IMG/VR virus record: IMGVR_UViG_3300009496_000025
Coordinates: 1 to 35,144 of that record
DNA length: 35,144 nt
Source: a virus
Strand: one strand, 5' to 3'
Positions 1 through 8,415 of this stretch are shown in pieces. Every line of letters starts with the position of its first letter. The first letter of the stretch is position 1. Made by a program: the position numbers and the translations under genes. The notes beneath the pieces are model-generated. The model was not told the origin of the DNA and did no database searches. It saw only the letters and a program-made list of their open reading frames with translations.

Positions 1-732
1 ACTATTGCTGGTACAACTAGAATTGCTGACGTTGAGTTAAGTTCTGTTAGTCGGCAAATACAAAGCATTATCGGTGACATCGCTTCTTCTATTGATTCTT
101 ATATTATTACAAGTACTGTCCTAAGAAAAAAATCACAGTATAGGTTATTTTATTCGCAAGCTACCGAAAGTACAGTTACCTCAAGAGGCATTATAGGTAC
201 TTTAACGCCTAATGGATTTGAGTGGTCTGAAACTTTAGGTATTCAAGCAAGAGGTTTGCAATCTGCTTACGATTCAGAAAGCATTGAATATACTTATCAT
301 GGTGATAGAAATGGTTATGTTTATGTTCACGATGAAGGTATTTCTTTTAATGGTGCAAATATTAGTGCTCTTTACCAGACACCTAATTATGATTTCGGGG
401 ACATCGGAACTAGAAAGACTTTAAAATACGCTAGAATTTCTTTCAGTCCTGAAGGTGTAATACAACCTACTTTAAGAGTTCGATATGACTACGAAGATCC
501 CCAAGTAACTCAGCCGCCTGATTATATTTTAGATACAGTACCAGCCCCGGCTACATTTGGTATTGCTATTTTTGACGCTGCTACTTTTGGAGCTACTAAT
601 GATCCTATGGTTAGGCAGCCGGTAGAAGGTAGCGGTAATACATGCAGTTTTAAAATTACAAGTGATGATCAATCATCCCCATACTCGATCAATGGTTTTT
701 ACATTGATTACGTACCCGCAGGTAGGAGATAA
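1..732 (+). CDS. Tail tubular protein B-like / tail stabilisation protein, C-terminal part (5' truncated)
   Basis: The frame is open from base 1, so the start lies upstream of the window and 243 residues are visible; an in-frame TTG at 256 is only an internal codon. The sequence is rich in beta-forming residues. It ends in a segment reading YSINGFYIDYVPAGRR, preceded by SFKITSDDQSSP. I associate this ending (a predicted strand followed by a PAGRR-type tail) with the large tail-tube or nozzle proteins of T7-like and other marine podoviruses. Its position directly upstream of the tail fibres fits a distal tail component. Family assignment is from motif memory, not from a search; another tail or stabilisation protein is possible. 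The next gene starts 6 bases after the stop, behind a GGTAGGAGA Shine-Dalgarno that lies inside this gene's last codons. Confidence 0.65.
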   Translation, partial: TIAGTTRIADVELSSVSRQIQSIIGDIASSIDSYIITSTVLRKKSQYRLFYSQATESTVTSRGIIGTLTPNGFEWSETLGIQARGLQSAYDSESIEYTYHGDRNGYVYVHDEGISFNGANISALYQTPNYDFGDIGTRKTLKYARISFSPEGVIQPTLRVRYDYEDPQVTQPPDYILDTVPAPATFGIAIFDAATFGATNDPMVRQPVEGSGNTCSFKITSDDQSSPYSINGFYIDYVPAGRR

Positions 733-738
733 AAAAAC

Positions 739-3700
739 ATGGCACAATCATATACTAGGCAAAGCACCTTCGCTGATGGGGATACTATTACAGCCTCTCT
801 TTTTAACAACGAATATAATCAGTTAATTAATACCTTTGCTTATTCTGCTGTTGATGTTGGTGCGACAGGCCATAGACACGATGGGTCTTCTGCTCAAGGC
901 GGTAATATCCATACTATTGGTGATCTTGATTTCTTTAATAAAATTGTAGTTGATAGTACTAACAACCGTTGGGGTGTCTTTGTACAAGTTGGTGCAGGTG
1001 CTGTAGAGCAGATTAGAATTCAAGATGGTGGAATAGTTCCTGTAACAACTAATGATATTGATTTAGGTACTGCATCCTTACAATTTAAAGATATTTTTAT
1101 TGATGGTACTGCAAATATTGATAGCTTAGTACTTACAAGCGGCTCTACTGTAACAACAATCTTAGATGAAGATGATCTTGTTTCTAACAGTGCTACTGCT
1201 CTTGTAACTCAACAATCTGTAAAAGCTTATATAGATGCTCAAGTAACTGCTCAAGATTTAGATATTGTAGGTGATACTGGAACAGATTCTATTGATTTAG
1301 ATTCTGAAACTATTACTTTTACAGGCGGCACAGGTATCACAAGTGTAGTTACTACAGGCGTTGTGACACACAATATTGATAGCACTGTAGCTACATTAAC
1401 AGGTACACAGACCTTAACAAACAAAACAATTACTAGTCCTGATATTAATGGTGGCACTATAGACGAAGCTGACATTACTGTAGGAGTAGGTAAAACTTTT
1501 GATGTTTCAGCAGGCACCTTAACTTTAGCTGATAATCAAATAAGCGGTGATAAAGTTGAAGGTGGTACAATTGCTGCTACAACTATTACTGACTTAACTT
1601 TCGGAAGCCTTAATGACGGTGCAATAACTGTTACTGCTTGGGTTGATGAAGATAACATGGTATCTAACTCAGCAACACTTGTACCTACTCAACAGAGTGT
1701 AAAAGCTTATGTAGATTCACAGGTAACAGCGCAAGACCTAGATATTGTTGGTGATACAGGTACAGATTCTATTGATCTAGATTCAGAGACTATTACCTTT
1801 ACTGGTGGTACAGGCATTACAAGTGTAGTGACTGCTGGAACTGTAACACATAGTATTGATAGCACTGTAACAACTCTTACAGGTACTCAGACTCTAACAA
1901 ACAAGGCACTGACTAGTCCTGACATTGATGGAGGTACAATTGACGGTGCAGTTATTGGTGGAGTTACTGCTGCGGCAGGTTCATTCACTACAGTAGGCGC
2001 TACAGGTAATATTACTGTAGGTGGAACAGTTGATGGTCGTGATGTTGCTACAGACGGTACTAAGTTAGACAGTATTGAAGCAGGCGCTACTGCTGACCAA
2101 ACTGCTGCTGAGATTAGGGCGCTTGTTGAAGCTGCTACAGATTCTAATGTCTTTACAGATGCCGATCATACTAAGTTAAATGGTATTGAGGATAATGCTA
2201 CTGCTGATCAGACAGATGCTGAGATTCGTGCTGCTGTCGAAGCTGCTACAGATTCTAATGTTTTCACAGATGCCGATCATACTAAACTAGACGGCATCGA
2301 AGCCTTAGCAGACGTAACAGATACAGCAAATGTTACAGCCGCTGGAGCTTTAATGGACAGCGAGCTTACAGATATTACAGCCGTTAAAGCTCTTGATCAA
2401 GGCGTTGCAACTACAGATAGCCCAACCTTTGTTAACATGACCATGACAGGCACAGGCTCTGTAAAGGTTCCAGCAGGTACAACAGGTGAAAGAGATGGCT
2501 CTCCGGTTAACGGTATGTTCCGTTATAACTCTACTAATGAACAGTTTGAGGGTTATCAGAACAGCGAATGGGGTTCAATTGGCGGTGGAGGCGGTAGTAA
2601 TACTTTTACGACTGATACCTTTACGGGCGATGGCGCTACAACTGATTATGCTTTATCGCAGGTAATCAACTCTGAAGATAACCTGATGGTCTTTATAGCT
2701 GGTGTTTTCCAGCAACAAAGTTCTTATAGCATTGCAACTGCTTCAGGCATTACTACTCTGACATTCAGTGTAGCCCCGGTTAATACTCGTGAGATTGTTA
2801 TCTATAGCATTGCTGGTGCTGTGTCTGGTACTAACTTAAATATTGATTCAATGACAGGCGATGGTGCTACTGATTCTTTAGAGCTTTCTATAGTTCCTGT
2901 TAATGAAAATAATACACAGGTCTTTATTGATGGTGTTTATCAGAGCAAGGCTAACTATAGTGTTTCTGGAACTACTTTAACATTTTCGACAGCCCCGCCA
3001 ACTGGTACAGCAGTCGAAGTTATGACAATGAATCAGACAGAGATTAATGTCCCTGTTGATGGGACTATAACGTCTGCGAAGCTAGATACTAATATTGCTA
3101 TCGCTGGGACATTGGATGTTGGTGGAGTGGGGACGTTTAGTGGTGATGTGGGTATTGGTGGTAGCCCTTCAAGACCATTGCATGTTTATGGCCCAGACGG
3201 TGCCGGTGAAGGAACGCCAACATTCAACGCAAATGTTGTGGCTGTTTTCCAAAACAACGGAACATCAGCCGACGGCACTATACTTAACATTGTATCTGGG
3301 TCAGCAAGCACTGGGTTTATAGGGTTTGGAACTGCAACTGACGCTATTCGACAAGCTATTGTTGCAAACATGATAGATGACTCGTTAGAGCTTCGCACGG
3401 GCAATAATAGTACAGCTTTGACGATCAACGCCAGCGGGAATTTGGGTATTGGTACGAGTTCAGCTACTTCAGTCGCAGGATTTAATAAAGTAGTAAAACT
3501 TGAAGACGCTTCTAATGCTTCTTACGTTGTTAGTGGTGGGGTGCATGAGGCAGAGTTTGCTGTATCTTCTGACGGGGGATGGCTAGGCACATCAACCTCC
3601 ATACCACAAAGATTTGTTACAAACGGCACAGAACGCATGCGAATCGACGGGGCCAGCGGGAATGTGGGTATTGGGAGAGCTGCAAGCAGTGTCGTTCGCT

Positions 3701-4452
3701 TAGCAGTAGCTGGCGTTGATGCAGGGTCTTCTAATTACGCATTTGAAGCTACAAACAGCTCTTTGGCCACTAAATTTATTGTGCGTAATGACGGTCAAAG
3801 TCAATTTTTTAAAAGCGACAATAGCCCCTCTATGACGCTCGACGCCAGCGGGAATCTTTTGGTGAACTGTGCTTCTGCGCCTGCCACTACTGTTCCGGGA
3901 GTTGGAATAATCCGTGTTTCAAGTATTGAAACTGAGTTGCGCTTATCTAGCCCATATACCGGAGGCGATAATCTAGTTTTGTTTTACAATCCTAACGGCT
4001 TCGCAGGCTCAATATCCACAAGCGGTTCAGCAACAGCCTACAACACCTCATCAGACTACCGCCTAAAAGAAGATGACGTACCAATGACAGGTGCTACAGA
4101 GCGCGTCAAAGCCCTGCGTCCAATTAACTTTGCGTGGAAGGCAGACGGCTCAAGAACAGATGGTTTCTTTGCACATGAAGCGCAGGTAGTTGTTCCAGAG
4201 TGTGCGACAGGCACTAAAGACGCAATGCGTGATGAAGAGTACGAAGTCACTCCAGCAGTCGAAGGAGTCACAGATGAAGATGGCAACACAATCACAGAAG
4301 CCGTAGCAGCCGTTATGGGTACGCGCTCAGTTCCTGATTATCAGGGCATCGACCAAAGCAAGCTGGTGCCTTTGTTGACAGCAGCACTACAGGAAGCAAT
4401 TGCTAAGATTGAAGCACTCACCGCCCGTATCGAAGCACTAGAAGGAGTATAA
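739..4452 (+). CDS. Tail fibre/tailspike with C-terminal S74 intramolecular chaperone (fibre A)
   Basis: This 1237-residue protein is probably a trimeric receptor-binding tail fibre. The first ~130 residues (RQSTFADGDTITASLFNNEY, then HRHDG) look like a virion-attachment head. Residues 143-242 and 303-402 are two copies of a 100-residue unit (about 86% identical by my count). Residues 441-514 hold two 37-residue units starting TKLD/NxIE and ending FTDADH, with a third start at 515. Ser/Thr/Gly-rich beta repeats follow, including SGNLGIG motifs. From about residue 1103 an S74 peptidase domain begins (SSDYRLKED), ending in the coiled coil LTARIEALEGV. In this family the C-terminal chaperone trimerises the fibre and then cuts itself off near Ser-Asp of the SD-x-RLK motif. 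The last codons contain the GAAGGAG that serves fibre B. Receptor unknown. Confidence 0.88.
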   Translation: MAQSYTRQSTFADGDTITASLFNNEYNQLINTFAYSAVDVGATGHRHDGSSAQGGNIHTIGDLDFFNKIVVDSTNNRWGVFVQVGAGAVEQIRIQDGGIVPVTTNDIDLGTASLQFKDIFIDGTANIDSLVLTSGSTVTTILDEDDLVSNSATALVTQQSVKAYIDAQVTAQDLDIVGDTGTDSIDLDSETITFTGGTGITSVVTTGVVTHNIDSTVATLTGTQTLTNKTITSPDINGGTIDEADITVGVGKTFDVSAGTLTLADNQISGDKVEGGTIAATTITDLTFGSLNDGAITVTAWVDEDNMVSNSATLVPTQQSVKAYVDSQVTAQDLDIVGDTGTDSIDLDSETITFTGGTGITSVVTAGTVTHSIDSTVTTLTGTQTLTNKALTSPDIDGGTIDGAVIGGVTAAAGSFTTVGATGNITVGGTVDGRDVATDGTKLDSIEAGATADQTAAEIRALVEAATDSNVFTDADHTKLNGIEDNATADQTDAEIRAAVEAATDSNVFTDADHTKLDGIEALADVTDTANVTAAGALMDSELTDITAVKALDQGVATTDSPTFVNMTMTGTGSVKVPAGTTGERDGSPVNGMFRYNSTNEQFEGYQNSEWGSIGGGGGSNTFTTDTFTGDGATTDYALSQVINSEDNLMVFIAGVFQQQSSYSIATASGITTLTFSVAPVNTREIVIYSIAGAVSGTNLNIDSMTGDGATDSLELSIVPVNENNTQVFIDGVYQSKANYSVSGTTLTFSTAPPTGTAVEVMTMNQTEINVPVDGTITSAKLDTNIAIAGTLDVGGVGTFSGDVGIGGSPSRPLHVYGPDGAGEGTPTFNANVVAVFQNNGTSADGTILNIVSGSASTGFIGFGTATDAIRQAIVANMIDDSLELRTGNNSTALTINASGNLGIGTSSATSVAGFNKVVKLEDASNASYVVSGGVHEAEFAVSSDGGWLGTSTSIPQRFVTNGTERMRIDGASGNVGIGRAASSVVRLAVAGVDAGSSNYAFEATNSSLATKFIVRNDGQSQFFKSDNSPSMTLDASGNLLVNCASAPATTVPGVGIIRVSSIETELRLSSPYTGGDNLVLFYNPNGFAGSISTSGSATAYNTSSDYRLKEDDVPMTGATERVKALRPINFAWKADGSRTDGFFAHEAQVVVPECATGTKDAMRDEEYEVTPAVEGVTDEDGNTITEAVAAVMGTRSVPDYQGIDQSKLVPLLTAALQEAIAKIEALTARIEALEGV
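1165..1464 (+). repeat. First copy of a 100-codon tandem-type repeat in fibre A
   Basis: Codons 143-242 of fibre A (DEDDLVSNSATA to NGGTID) recur at 1645-1944 after a 180-base spacer. The two copies differ at about 14 of 100 residues by my count, and many synonymous codons also differ (for example GATTTAGATTCTGAA versus GATCTAGATTCAGAG). Repeated shaft modules are common in trimeric fibres. Confidence 0.85.
1645..1944 (+). repeat. Second copy of the 100-codon repeat in fibre A
   Basis: Codons 303-402 of fibre A, homologous to 1165-1464. The core QVTAQDLDIVGDTGTDSI is identical in protein in both copies while its DNA has diverged at third positions. Confidence 0.85.
2059..2280 (+). repeat. 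Two 111-base coding repeats (37 residues each) in fibre A
   Basis: The units at 2059-2169 and 2170-2280 each encode TKL(D/N)xIE, then ATADQTxAEIRA, then VEAATDSNVFTDADH. A third, incomplete unit begins at 2281 (TKLDGIEALADV). This ATADQT/FTDADHTKL module is one I recognise from many phage fibre shafts. Confidence 0.85.
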
Positions 4453-4458
4453 CAAATG
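4408..4458 (+). repeat. Conserved fibre-gene junction (coiled-coil end, SD and next start), copy 1
   Basis: This stretch codes for IEALTARIEALEG, supplies the Shine-Dalgarno GAAGGAG, holds the stop codon and reaches the next ATG through ATAACAAATG. Nearly the same block occurs at the end of fibre C (7915-7966). A shorter version, AAGGAGCATAACAAATG, precedes fibre C at 6662-6678. Confidence 0.75.
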
Positions 4459-6414
4459 GCTTTAACTAAAGTAAGTAAGGGGCTAATAGATACCTCAACA
4501 TTAGGCACCAGCAACTTAACATTAGGTGTCAACGCAGGTAACAGCATTATAGCGGGTGGTAATTATAATGTTCTCGTAGGCGATGAAGCTGGTACTGCGA
4601 TTACTACTGGTGATGCTAACACAGCCATTGGTTTTGATGCTGGTAAAGCAATTACAACAGGTATATTTAACACGTTCATAGGCACTTGGTCTGGTGATTC
4701 TCATACCGTTGGGTACAATAATGTTGCGGTAGGTAACAATGCAATGGGTTCAGACGTGTCTAGTCGGGCTTGTACTGCCGTAGGTTCTGGCGCTTTAGCA
4801 GCAATGAACAATACTGATACTGATGCTTACAATACCGCAGTAGGCTTTGCCGCAGGCAGTGGAGTAACCACAGGCATCCAAAACACCCTCATTGGCGGTA
4901 TTGCAGGTGATTCGCTAACTGAAGGGACCAGAAATGTTGCGGTAGGTACAGACGCTTTGGGTGCTGATACAAAGGGTAGTAAATCAGTTGCAATAGGTCT
5001 CAACGCTTTAGCTCTTCAGAACTTCACTTCAGCTACTGATGTTTACAACACGGCTGTAGGAACTAACGCAGGATTATCAGTAACCACAGGCACAAACAAC
5101 ACCCTCATCGGTGGTCTTGCGGGTGATGCGATTACTACTTCAAGTGATAATGTTGCAGTTGGCTTTGATGCTTTGAGTGCTAACACCACTGGCGGGCCAA
5201 ATACAGGGGTAGGTAAGGGTGCTCTTAATGCTAATACTACTGGAAGCAATAATACAGGATTGGGTAGAGCAGCTTTAGGTAACAATACTACAGCCTCTAA
5301 CAACACCGCCGTTGGTCATTTTGCTTTACTGTCAAACTCCACAGGCCACTCAAACGTAGCAGTTGGTGGTAACGCTTTAGACGCAAATACAACTGCTTTA
5401 TATAGCACTGCTATTGGCTTTGAGGCTTTAACATCAAACACCACAGGAGATTCTAATACTGCTGTGGGTATGCAAGCCATGTACTACAACACCACAGGTA
5501 TTTATAATGTTGCTCATGGTAGAGAGGCTTTGTTCTTTAACACTACTGGGGGGTACAACACGGCTATAGGGCAGTGGGCTTTACAAGACAACACCACAGC
5601 ATCTAACAACACAGCCGTTGGTTATTCATCTTTAGGAGCAAACACCACAGGCACTAGAAACGTAGCTTTAGGAGCTTACACTTTAGATGTTAACACTACA
5701 GCAGATGACAATACTGGCCTTGGTTATGCAACTTTAAGTGCTAATATTACAGGAACAGCTAACACAGCAGTTGGTGCAGAAGCCTTATTGTCTAACACAG
5801 CATCTAACAACACAGCAGTTGGTAATGATGCTCTGAGAGCAAACACCACAGGCACTGGCAATACAGCAGTTGGTTCAAGTGCAGGTGATACTTTAACAGC
5901 AGGTAATTGGAACATTTATGTCGGCCCTACTTGTCGCCCCAGTAGTGGAGGCATTGCTCAGGAAATTGTTTTGGGTACAAGAGGTGGTGGTGCTGTAATA
6001 GGTAAAGGTAATAATACAGCCTTTATAGACCCTAATGGTGGTGGTACTTATCAAGGTAATAATGCTACCGCATGGACGCAAGTATCTGACAGAAGACTTA
6101 AAAAGAACATTGTGGACAATACTGAAGGTCTTGAGCTTATAAATGCAATTAGGGTTCGTAACTTTGAATACCGCGTAGAGGATGAGGTTACTGAACTTGA
6201 TCCTACCACTGCTATTGCAATAACAGGTGTTCAGTTAGGTGTCATAGCACAAGAGCTTGAAGAGGTGTGTCCAGACTGCGTTAAAGAAGAAAGCACAGGA
6301 ATAAAGACTGTCATCACTGATGATATTATGTGGCATATGCTAAACGCCATAAAACAACTTTCAACACAACTTGACGCAGCACTTGCTCGCATTGAAACCT
6401 TAGAAGGAAAATAA
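4456..6414 (+). CDS. Tail fibre with YadA-head-like NTAVG repeats and C-terminal S74 domain (fibre B)
   Basis: This 652-residue protein is probably a trimeric fibre. From about residue 20 to 475 it is almost entirely short repeats built on NTAVGxxAL and NTTG (for example NTTASNNTAVGYSSLGANTT). These resemble the left-handed beta-roll head repeats of trimeric autotransporter adhesins such as YadA. A short linker follows. The S74 self-cleaving chaperone starts near WTQVSDRRLKKNI (about residue 540), continues through GVIAQELEEVCP and ends in a coiled coil (LDAALARIETLEGK). The start lies 3 bases after fibre A's stop and uses the SD inside fibre A's 3' end. The repeat head suggests surface adhesion or receptor binding. 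It could be a separate fibre, or an alternative tip to A and C; the sequence does not say which. Confidence 0.85.
   Translation: MALTKVSKGLIDTSTLGTSNLTLGVNAGNSIIAGGNYNVLVGDEAGTAITTGDANTAIGFDAGKAITTGIFNTFIGTWSGDSHTVGYNNVAVGNNAMGSDVSSRACTAVGSGALAAMNNTDTDAYNTAVGFAAGSGVTTGIQNTLIGGIAGDSLTEGTRNVAVGTDALGADTKGSKSVAIGLNALALQNFTSATDVYNTAVGTNAGLSVTTGTNNTLIGGLAGDAITTSSDNVAVGFDALSANTTGGPNTGVGKGALNANTTGSNNTGLGRAALGNNTTASNNTAVGHFALLSNSTGHSNVAVGGNALDANTTALYSTAIGFEALTSNTTGDSNTAVGMQAMYYNTTGIYNVAHGREALFFNTTGGYNTAIGQWALQDNTTASNNTAVGYSSLGANTTGTRNVALGAYTLDVNTTADDNTGLGYATLSANITGTANTAVGAEALLSNTASNNTAVGNDALRANTTGTGNTAVGSSAGDTLTAGNWNIYVGPTCRPSSGGIAQEIVLGTRGGGAVIGKGNNTAFIDPNGGGTYQGNNATAWTQVSDRRLKKNIVDNTEGLELINAIRVRNFEYRVEDEVTELDPTTAIAITGVQLGVIAQELEEVCPDCVKEESTGIKTVITDDIMWHMLNAIKQLSTQLDAALARIETLEGK
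4561..5890 (+). repeat. Array of degenerate NTAVG/NTTG coding repeats in fibre B
   Basis: About 30 imperfect short units encode xNTAVGxxALxxNTTGxx with spacing near 14-23 residues. DNA such as AACACCACAGG and AACACAGCAGTTGG recurs throughout. The protein pattern is conserved while codons vary, so this is a coding repeat with potential for slippage or recombination, not a non-coding array. Confidence 0.85.
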
Positions 6415-6415
6415 T

Positions 6416-6661
6416 ATGGAAGCCCGAACAGCAGAACAACTAGCACAAGACTACTCAGCAATGGGTGACTCCATAGCTCTTATCACAGATGTAATCGCAG
6501 GAGACTCTATGTCCGATGAATCTGCTGAAGATCGTCAAGGCTGTGTAGATAGAAACGTACAGCACCTTGAACTGATGGTAGCCAAAGAAGATTGGGGCGA
6601 CGAAGACATGACCGCAGTTGAAGCAGCTATCAGCGCAGGCAATGGCTACACAGCCTCTTAA
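6416..6661 (+). CDS. Small acidic protein between fibre genes
   Basis: An 81-residue acidic, mostly helical protein (MEARTAEQLAQDYSAMGDSI). It starts 1 base after fibre B's stop, with the AAGGAAAATAAT SD inside that gene, and ends 14 bases before fibre C, whose SD AAAGGAG overlaps its stop. The content DxxAGDSMSDESAEDRQGCV is unfamiliar, though I recall similarly sized acidic proteins beside marine phage fibre genes. There is no membrane segment or known catalytic motif. Its place inside the fibre cassette suggests a fibre-associated or fibre-assembly factor. That is an inference from position only. Confidence 0.75.
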   Translation: MEARTAEQLAQDYSAMGDSIALITDVIAGDSMSDESAEDRQGCVDRNVQHLELMVAKEDWGDEDMTAVEAAISAGNGYTAS

Positions 6662-6675
6662 AAGGAGCATAACAA

Positions 6676-7959
6676 ATGCCAAATACAAAAGTACCCATAG
6701 AACTTTCGAGTACTCCGGGGATTATAGATAATTCTACTGTTACAGCAATTACAATTGATAGCGCAGGAGCGGCGACGTTTAGTGATGACGTGGGTATTGG
6801 TGTTAACCCTTCATACCAGCTCGATGTTTATGATACTGCTGCTGCTTTTGCGGCTAAGATTAAAAACTTTAATGGCAGTGATGCTGGCGGCGGTTTGTGG
6901 ATAGATACCCGCTGGAATACTGCGGGTAACAGGCCATTGAAGATTACTTCAAACAATGAAGGCACAAGCATTTTTGAAGTTACTGGCAATGGAAATGTGG
7001 GTATTGGTACGAGTAGTCCTGCTACAAACCTACACATACAAAGCGCGTCTGAACCAGCTATTACGCTTTTCCACACAGGCATAATGGCTTCGCAGATTGG
7101 TTTAGATAGTACAGGTTCTTTAACCTTTGGCATTGACGGCTCTACTGGCGCAACAGAACGCATGCGAATTGACGCCAGCGGCAATTTGGGTGTGGGCGCG
7201 GTTCCTAGTGCGTGGGGATCTAACTATCTAGGATTGGATGTAGGCTCTGCTGGATCGTTTTGGGGAACTAGGTCAGGTAACACGCTCGTAGCAATGAGCG
7301 ACAACAGTTACTTGAACGGATCTTCTTATATCGCACGAAACACTGGAGTAGGCTCTAAGTATTATCAAAACGCTGGAGCACACTATTGGGACACTGCTGC
7401 AAGTGCAAGTGCAGGGGCCGTGCAAACAAATAGTACTCTTATGCAGCTTACCGCTTCCGGCGATATTTATTTGGGAAACACTACAAGTTGGAGTATCAAT
7501 GGAACTTTAGGAAATTTAGTAACTGGCCCACATTACACTCGTTTACCTACTGCAAATGGTTTGTATTGGTCGTCCTCTGTTAATACAAGCAACCAATACA
7601 TTGTGCAAAATAATGCTGGTAATGGTGTATATATAGCTTATGGCGCAACTTCATGGTCAAGCACATCTGACGAACGCCTAAAAGATATAATTGAACCAAT
7701 CACAGATGGTTTAGAAAAAGTTGCAACTTTGAGAACTGTTATTGGTAAATATAAGACCGATGAAGAAGAAGTCAGGCGACCGTTTTTAATGGCGCAAGAT
7801 GTTTTTGAAGTTTTGCCAGAGGCTGTTGATCAAAGCAATCCAGACGCATGGGGTTTATCAACTCATGATTTAACACCACTTCTCGTGTCTGCATTAAAAG
7901 ATGCAAAGAATCTTATCGAAGCCTTAACCGCCCGAATCGAAGCCTTAGAAGGAGCATAA
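6676..7959 (+). CDS. Tail fibre with C-terminal S74 chaperone (fibre C)
   Basis: A 427-residue fibre-like protein. The short N-terminus (MPNTKVPIELSSTPGI) resembles start regions of add-on fibre or receptor-tip proteins, not a long virion anchor. The middle carries GNVGIGTSSPATNLHI and TERMRIDASGNLGVG segments that match stretches of fibre A, also visibly at the DNA level (GAACGCATGCGAAT at 3640 and 7158). The S74 domain starts near STSDERLKDIIEPITDG (about residue 332), and the protein ends in a coiled coil, LIEALTARIEALEGA. Family knowledge predicts trimerisation and self-cleavage beside Ser-Asp of the SDERLK motif. SD is AAAGGAG. The 3' end repeats the A-to-B junction sequence. It may be an alternative or accessory receptor-binding protein. 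Confidence 0.85.
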   Translation: MPNTKVPIELSSTPGIIDNSTVTAITIDSAGAATFSDDVGIGVNPSYQLDVYDTAAAFAAKIKNFNGSDAGGGLWIDTRWNTAGNRPLKITSNNEGTSIFEVTGNGNVGIGTSSPATNLHIQSASEPAITLFHTGIMASQIGLDSTGSLTFGIDGSTGATERMRIDASGNLGVGAVPSAWGSNYLGLDVGSAGSFWGTRSGNTLVAMSDNSYLNGSSYIARNTGVGSKYYQNAGAHYWDTAASASAGAVQTNSTLMQLTASGDIYLGNTTSWSINGTLGNLVTGPHYTRLPTANGLYWSSSVNTSNQYIVQNNAGNGVYIAYGATSWSSTSDERLKDIIEPITDGLEKVATLRTVIGKYKTDEEEVRRPFLMAQDVFEVLPEAVDQSNPDAWGLSTHDLTPLLVSALKDAKNLIEALTARIEALEGA

Positions 7960-7966
7960 ACAAATG
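7915..7966 (+). repeat. Conserved fibre-gene junction, copy 2
   Basis: It encodes IEALTARIEALEG, then GAAGGAGCATAAACAAATG that starts the small membrane gene. It is homologous to 4408-4458, with synonymous differences in the coding part and near identity across the SD-to-start segment. Confidence 0.75.
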
Positions 7967-8128
7967 GACTACCTATTAGATTTTTACATTTTTGCCACAT
8001 CGCTGGTCACGGCGGCTAGTGTCCTTGCTAACTACACTGACACTCCACGGGATGACGCATGGGTTGCGAAGGCTTACAAGCTGATGGAGACTTTTGCATT
8101 CTTGAACAACAAGGCGAAACAAAAATGA
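7964..8128 (+). CDS. Small single-TM protein, 54 aa
   Basis: This 54-residue protein begins MDYLLDFYIFATSLVTAASV, a hydrophobic segment able to span or associate with the membrane. It continues with NYTDTPRDDAWVAKAYKLME, an amphipathic part ending in Lys/Asn-rich residues. The start sits behind GAAGGAGCATAAACAA. The stop overlaps the next start as ATGA (8125-8128), so the two genes are probably translationally coupled. I recall short proteins with a TDTPxDDxxVAKAY motif downstream of phage fibre genes, without known function. A lysis accessory or pinholin-like role is conceivable because a holin-like gene lies 320 bases downstream, but nothing in the sequence proves it. Confidence 0.7.
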   Translation: MDYLLDFYIFATSLVTAASVLANYTDTPRDDAWVAKAYKLMETFAFLNNKAKQK

Positions 8129-8415
8129 ACTGGAATATTGCACAACTCGAACGAACTGTCGCTGATGGCGGCGTGACCATTGCACACTGGAGAGTTTCAA
8201 AGACTGACGGGGAATACTCAGCATCATCTTATGGCACATGCTCATTCACGCCTGATGAATCTGCCGAAGATTTCGTAGCCTTTGAAGACTTGACCGAAGA
8301 AGTGGTACTGGGCTGGGTGCAAGCGACGATGGACGTTGAGGCTCTTGAAGCGAGCTTTGATGCGAATATCGAGTTGCAGAAGAATCCGGTTAATGCTAGT
8401 GGGTTACCGTGGTAA
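8125..8415 (+). CDS. Conserved phage protein, 96 aa (DUF7936-like)
   Basis: The ATG at 8125 is preferred over an upstream ATG at 8059 because it gives an ATGA overlap with the preceding gene and begins at the conserved-looking MNWNIAQLERTVADGGVTIA. The rest (HWRVSKTDG, YGTCSF, FEDLTEEVVLGWV, ending IELQKNPVNASGLPW) fits a family I remember as phage proteins of unknown function next to tail fibres (DUF7936, from memory). It is soluble and acidic, with no catalytic motif. Context suggests a structural or fibre-associated role; this is inference. Confidence 0.78.
   Translation: MNWNIAQLERTVADGGVTIAHWRVSKTDGEYSASSYGTCSFTPDESAEDFVAFEDLTEEVVLGWVQATMDVEALEASFDANIELQKNPVNASGLPW

Noticed and set aside
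4561-5890. Dense short repeats resembling a CRISPR array or satellite
   Set aside because: The repeats keep frame and encode NTAVG/NTTG residues with codon variation, so this is a coding repeat; no constant repeat/spacer layout exists.
8059-8415. Longer 118-residue reading from ATG 8059 as the gene start
   Set aside because: The first 22 codons overlap the preceding 54-residue gene in another frame; ATG 8125 gives an ATGA coupling and begins with the conserved-looking MNWNIAQLE.
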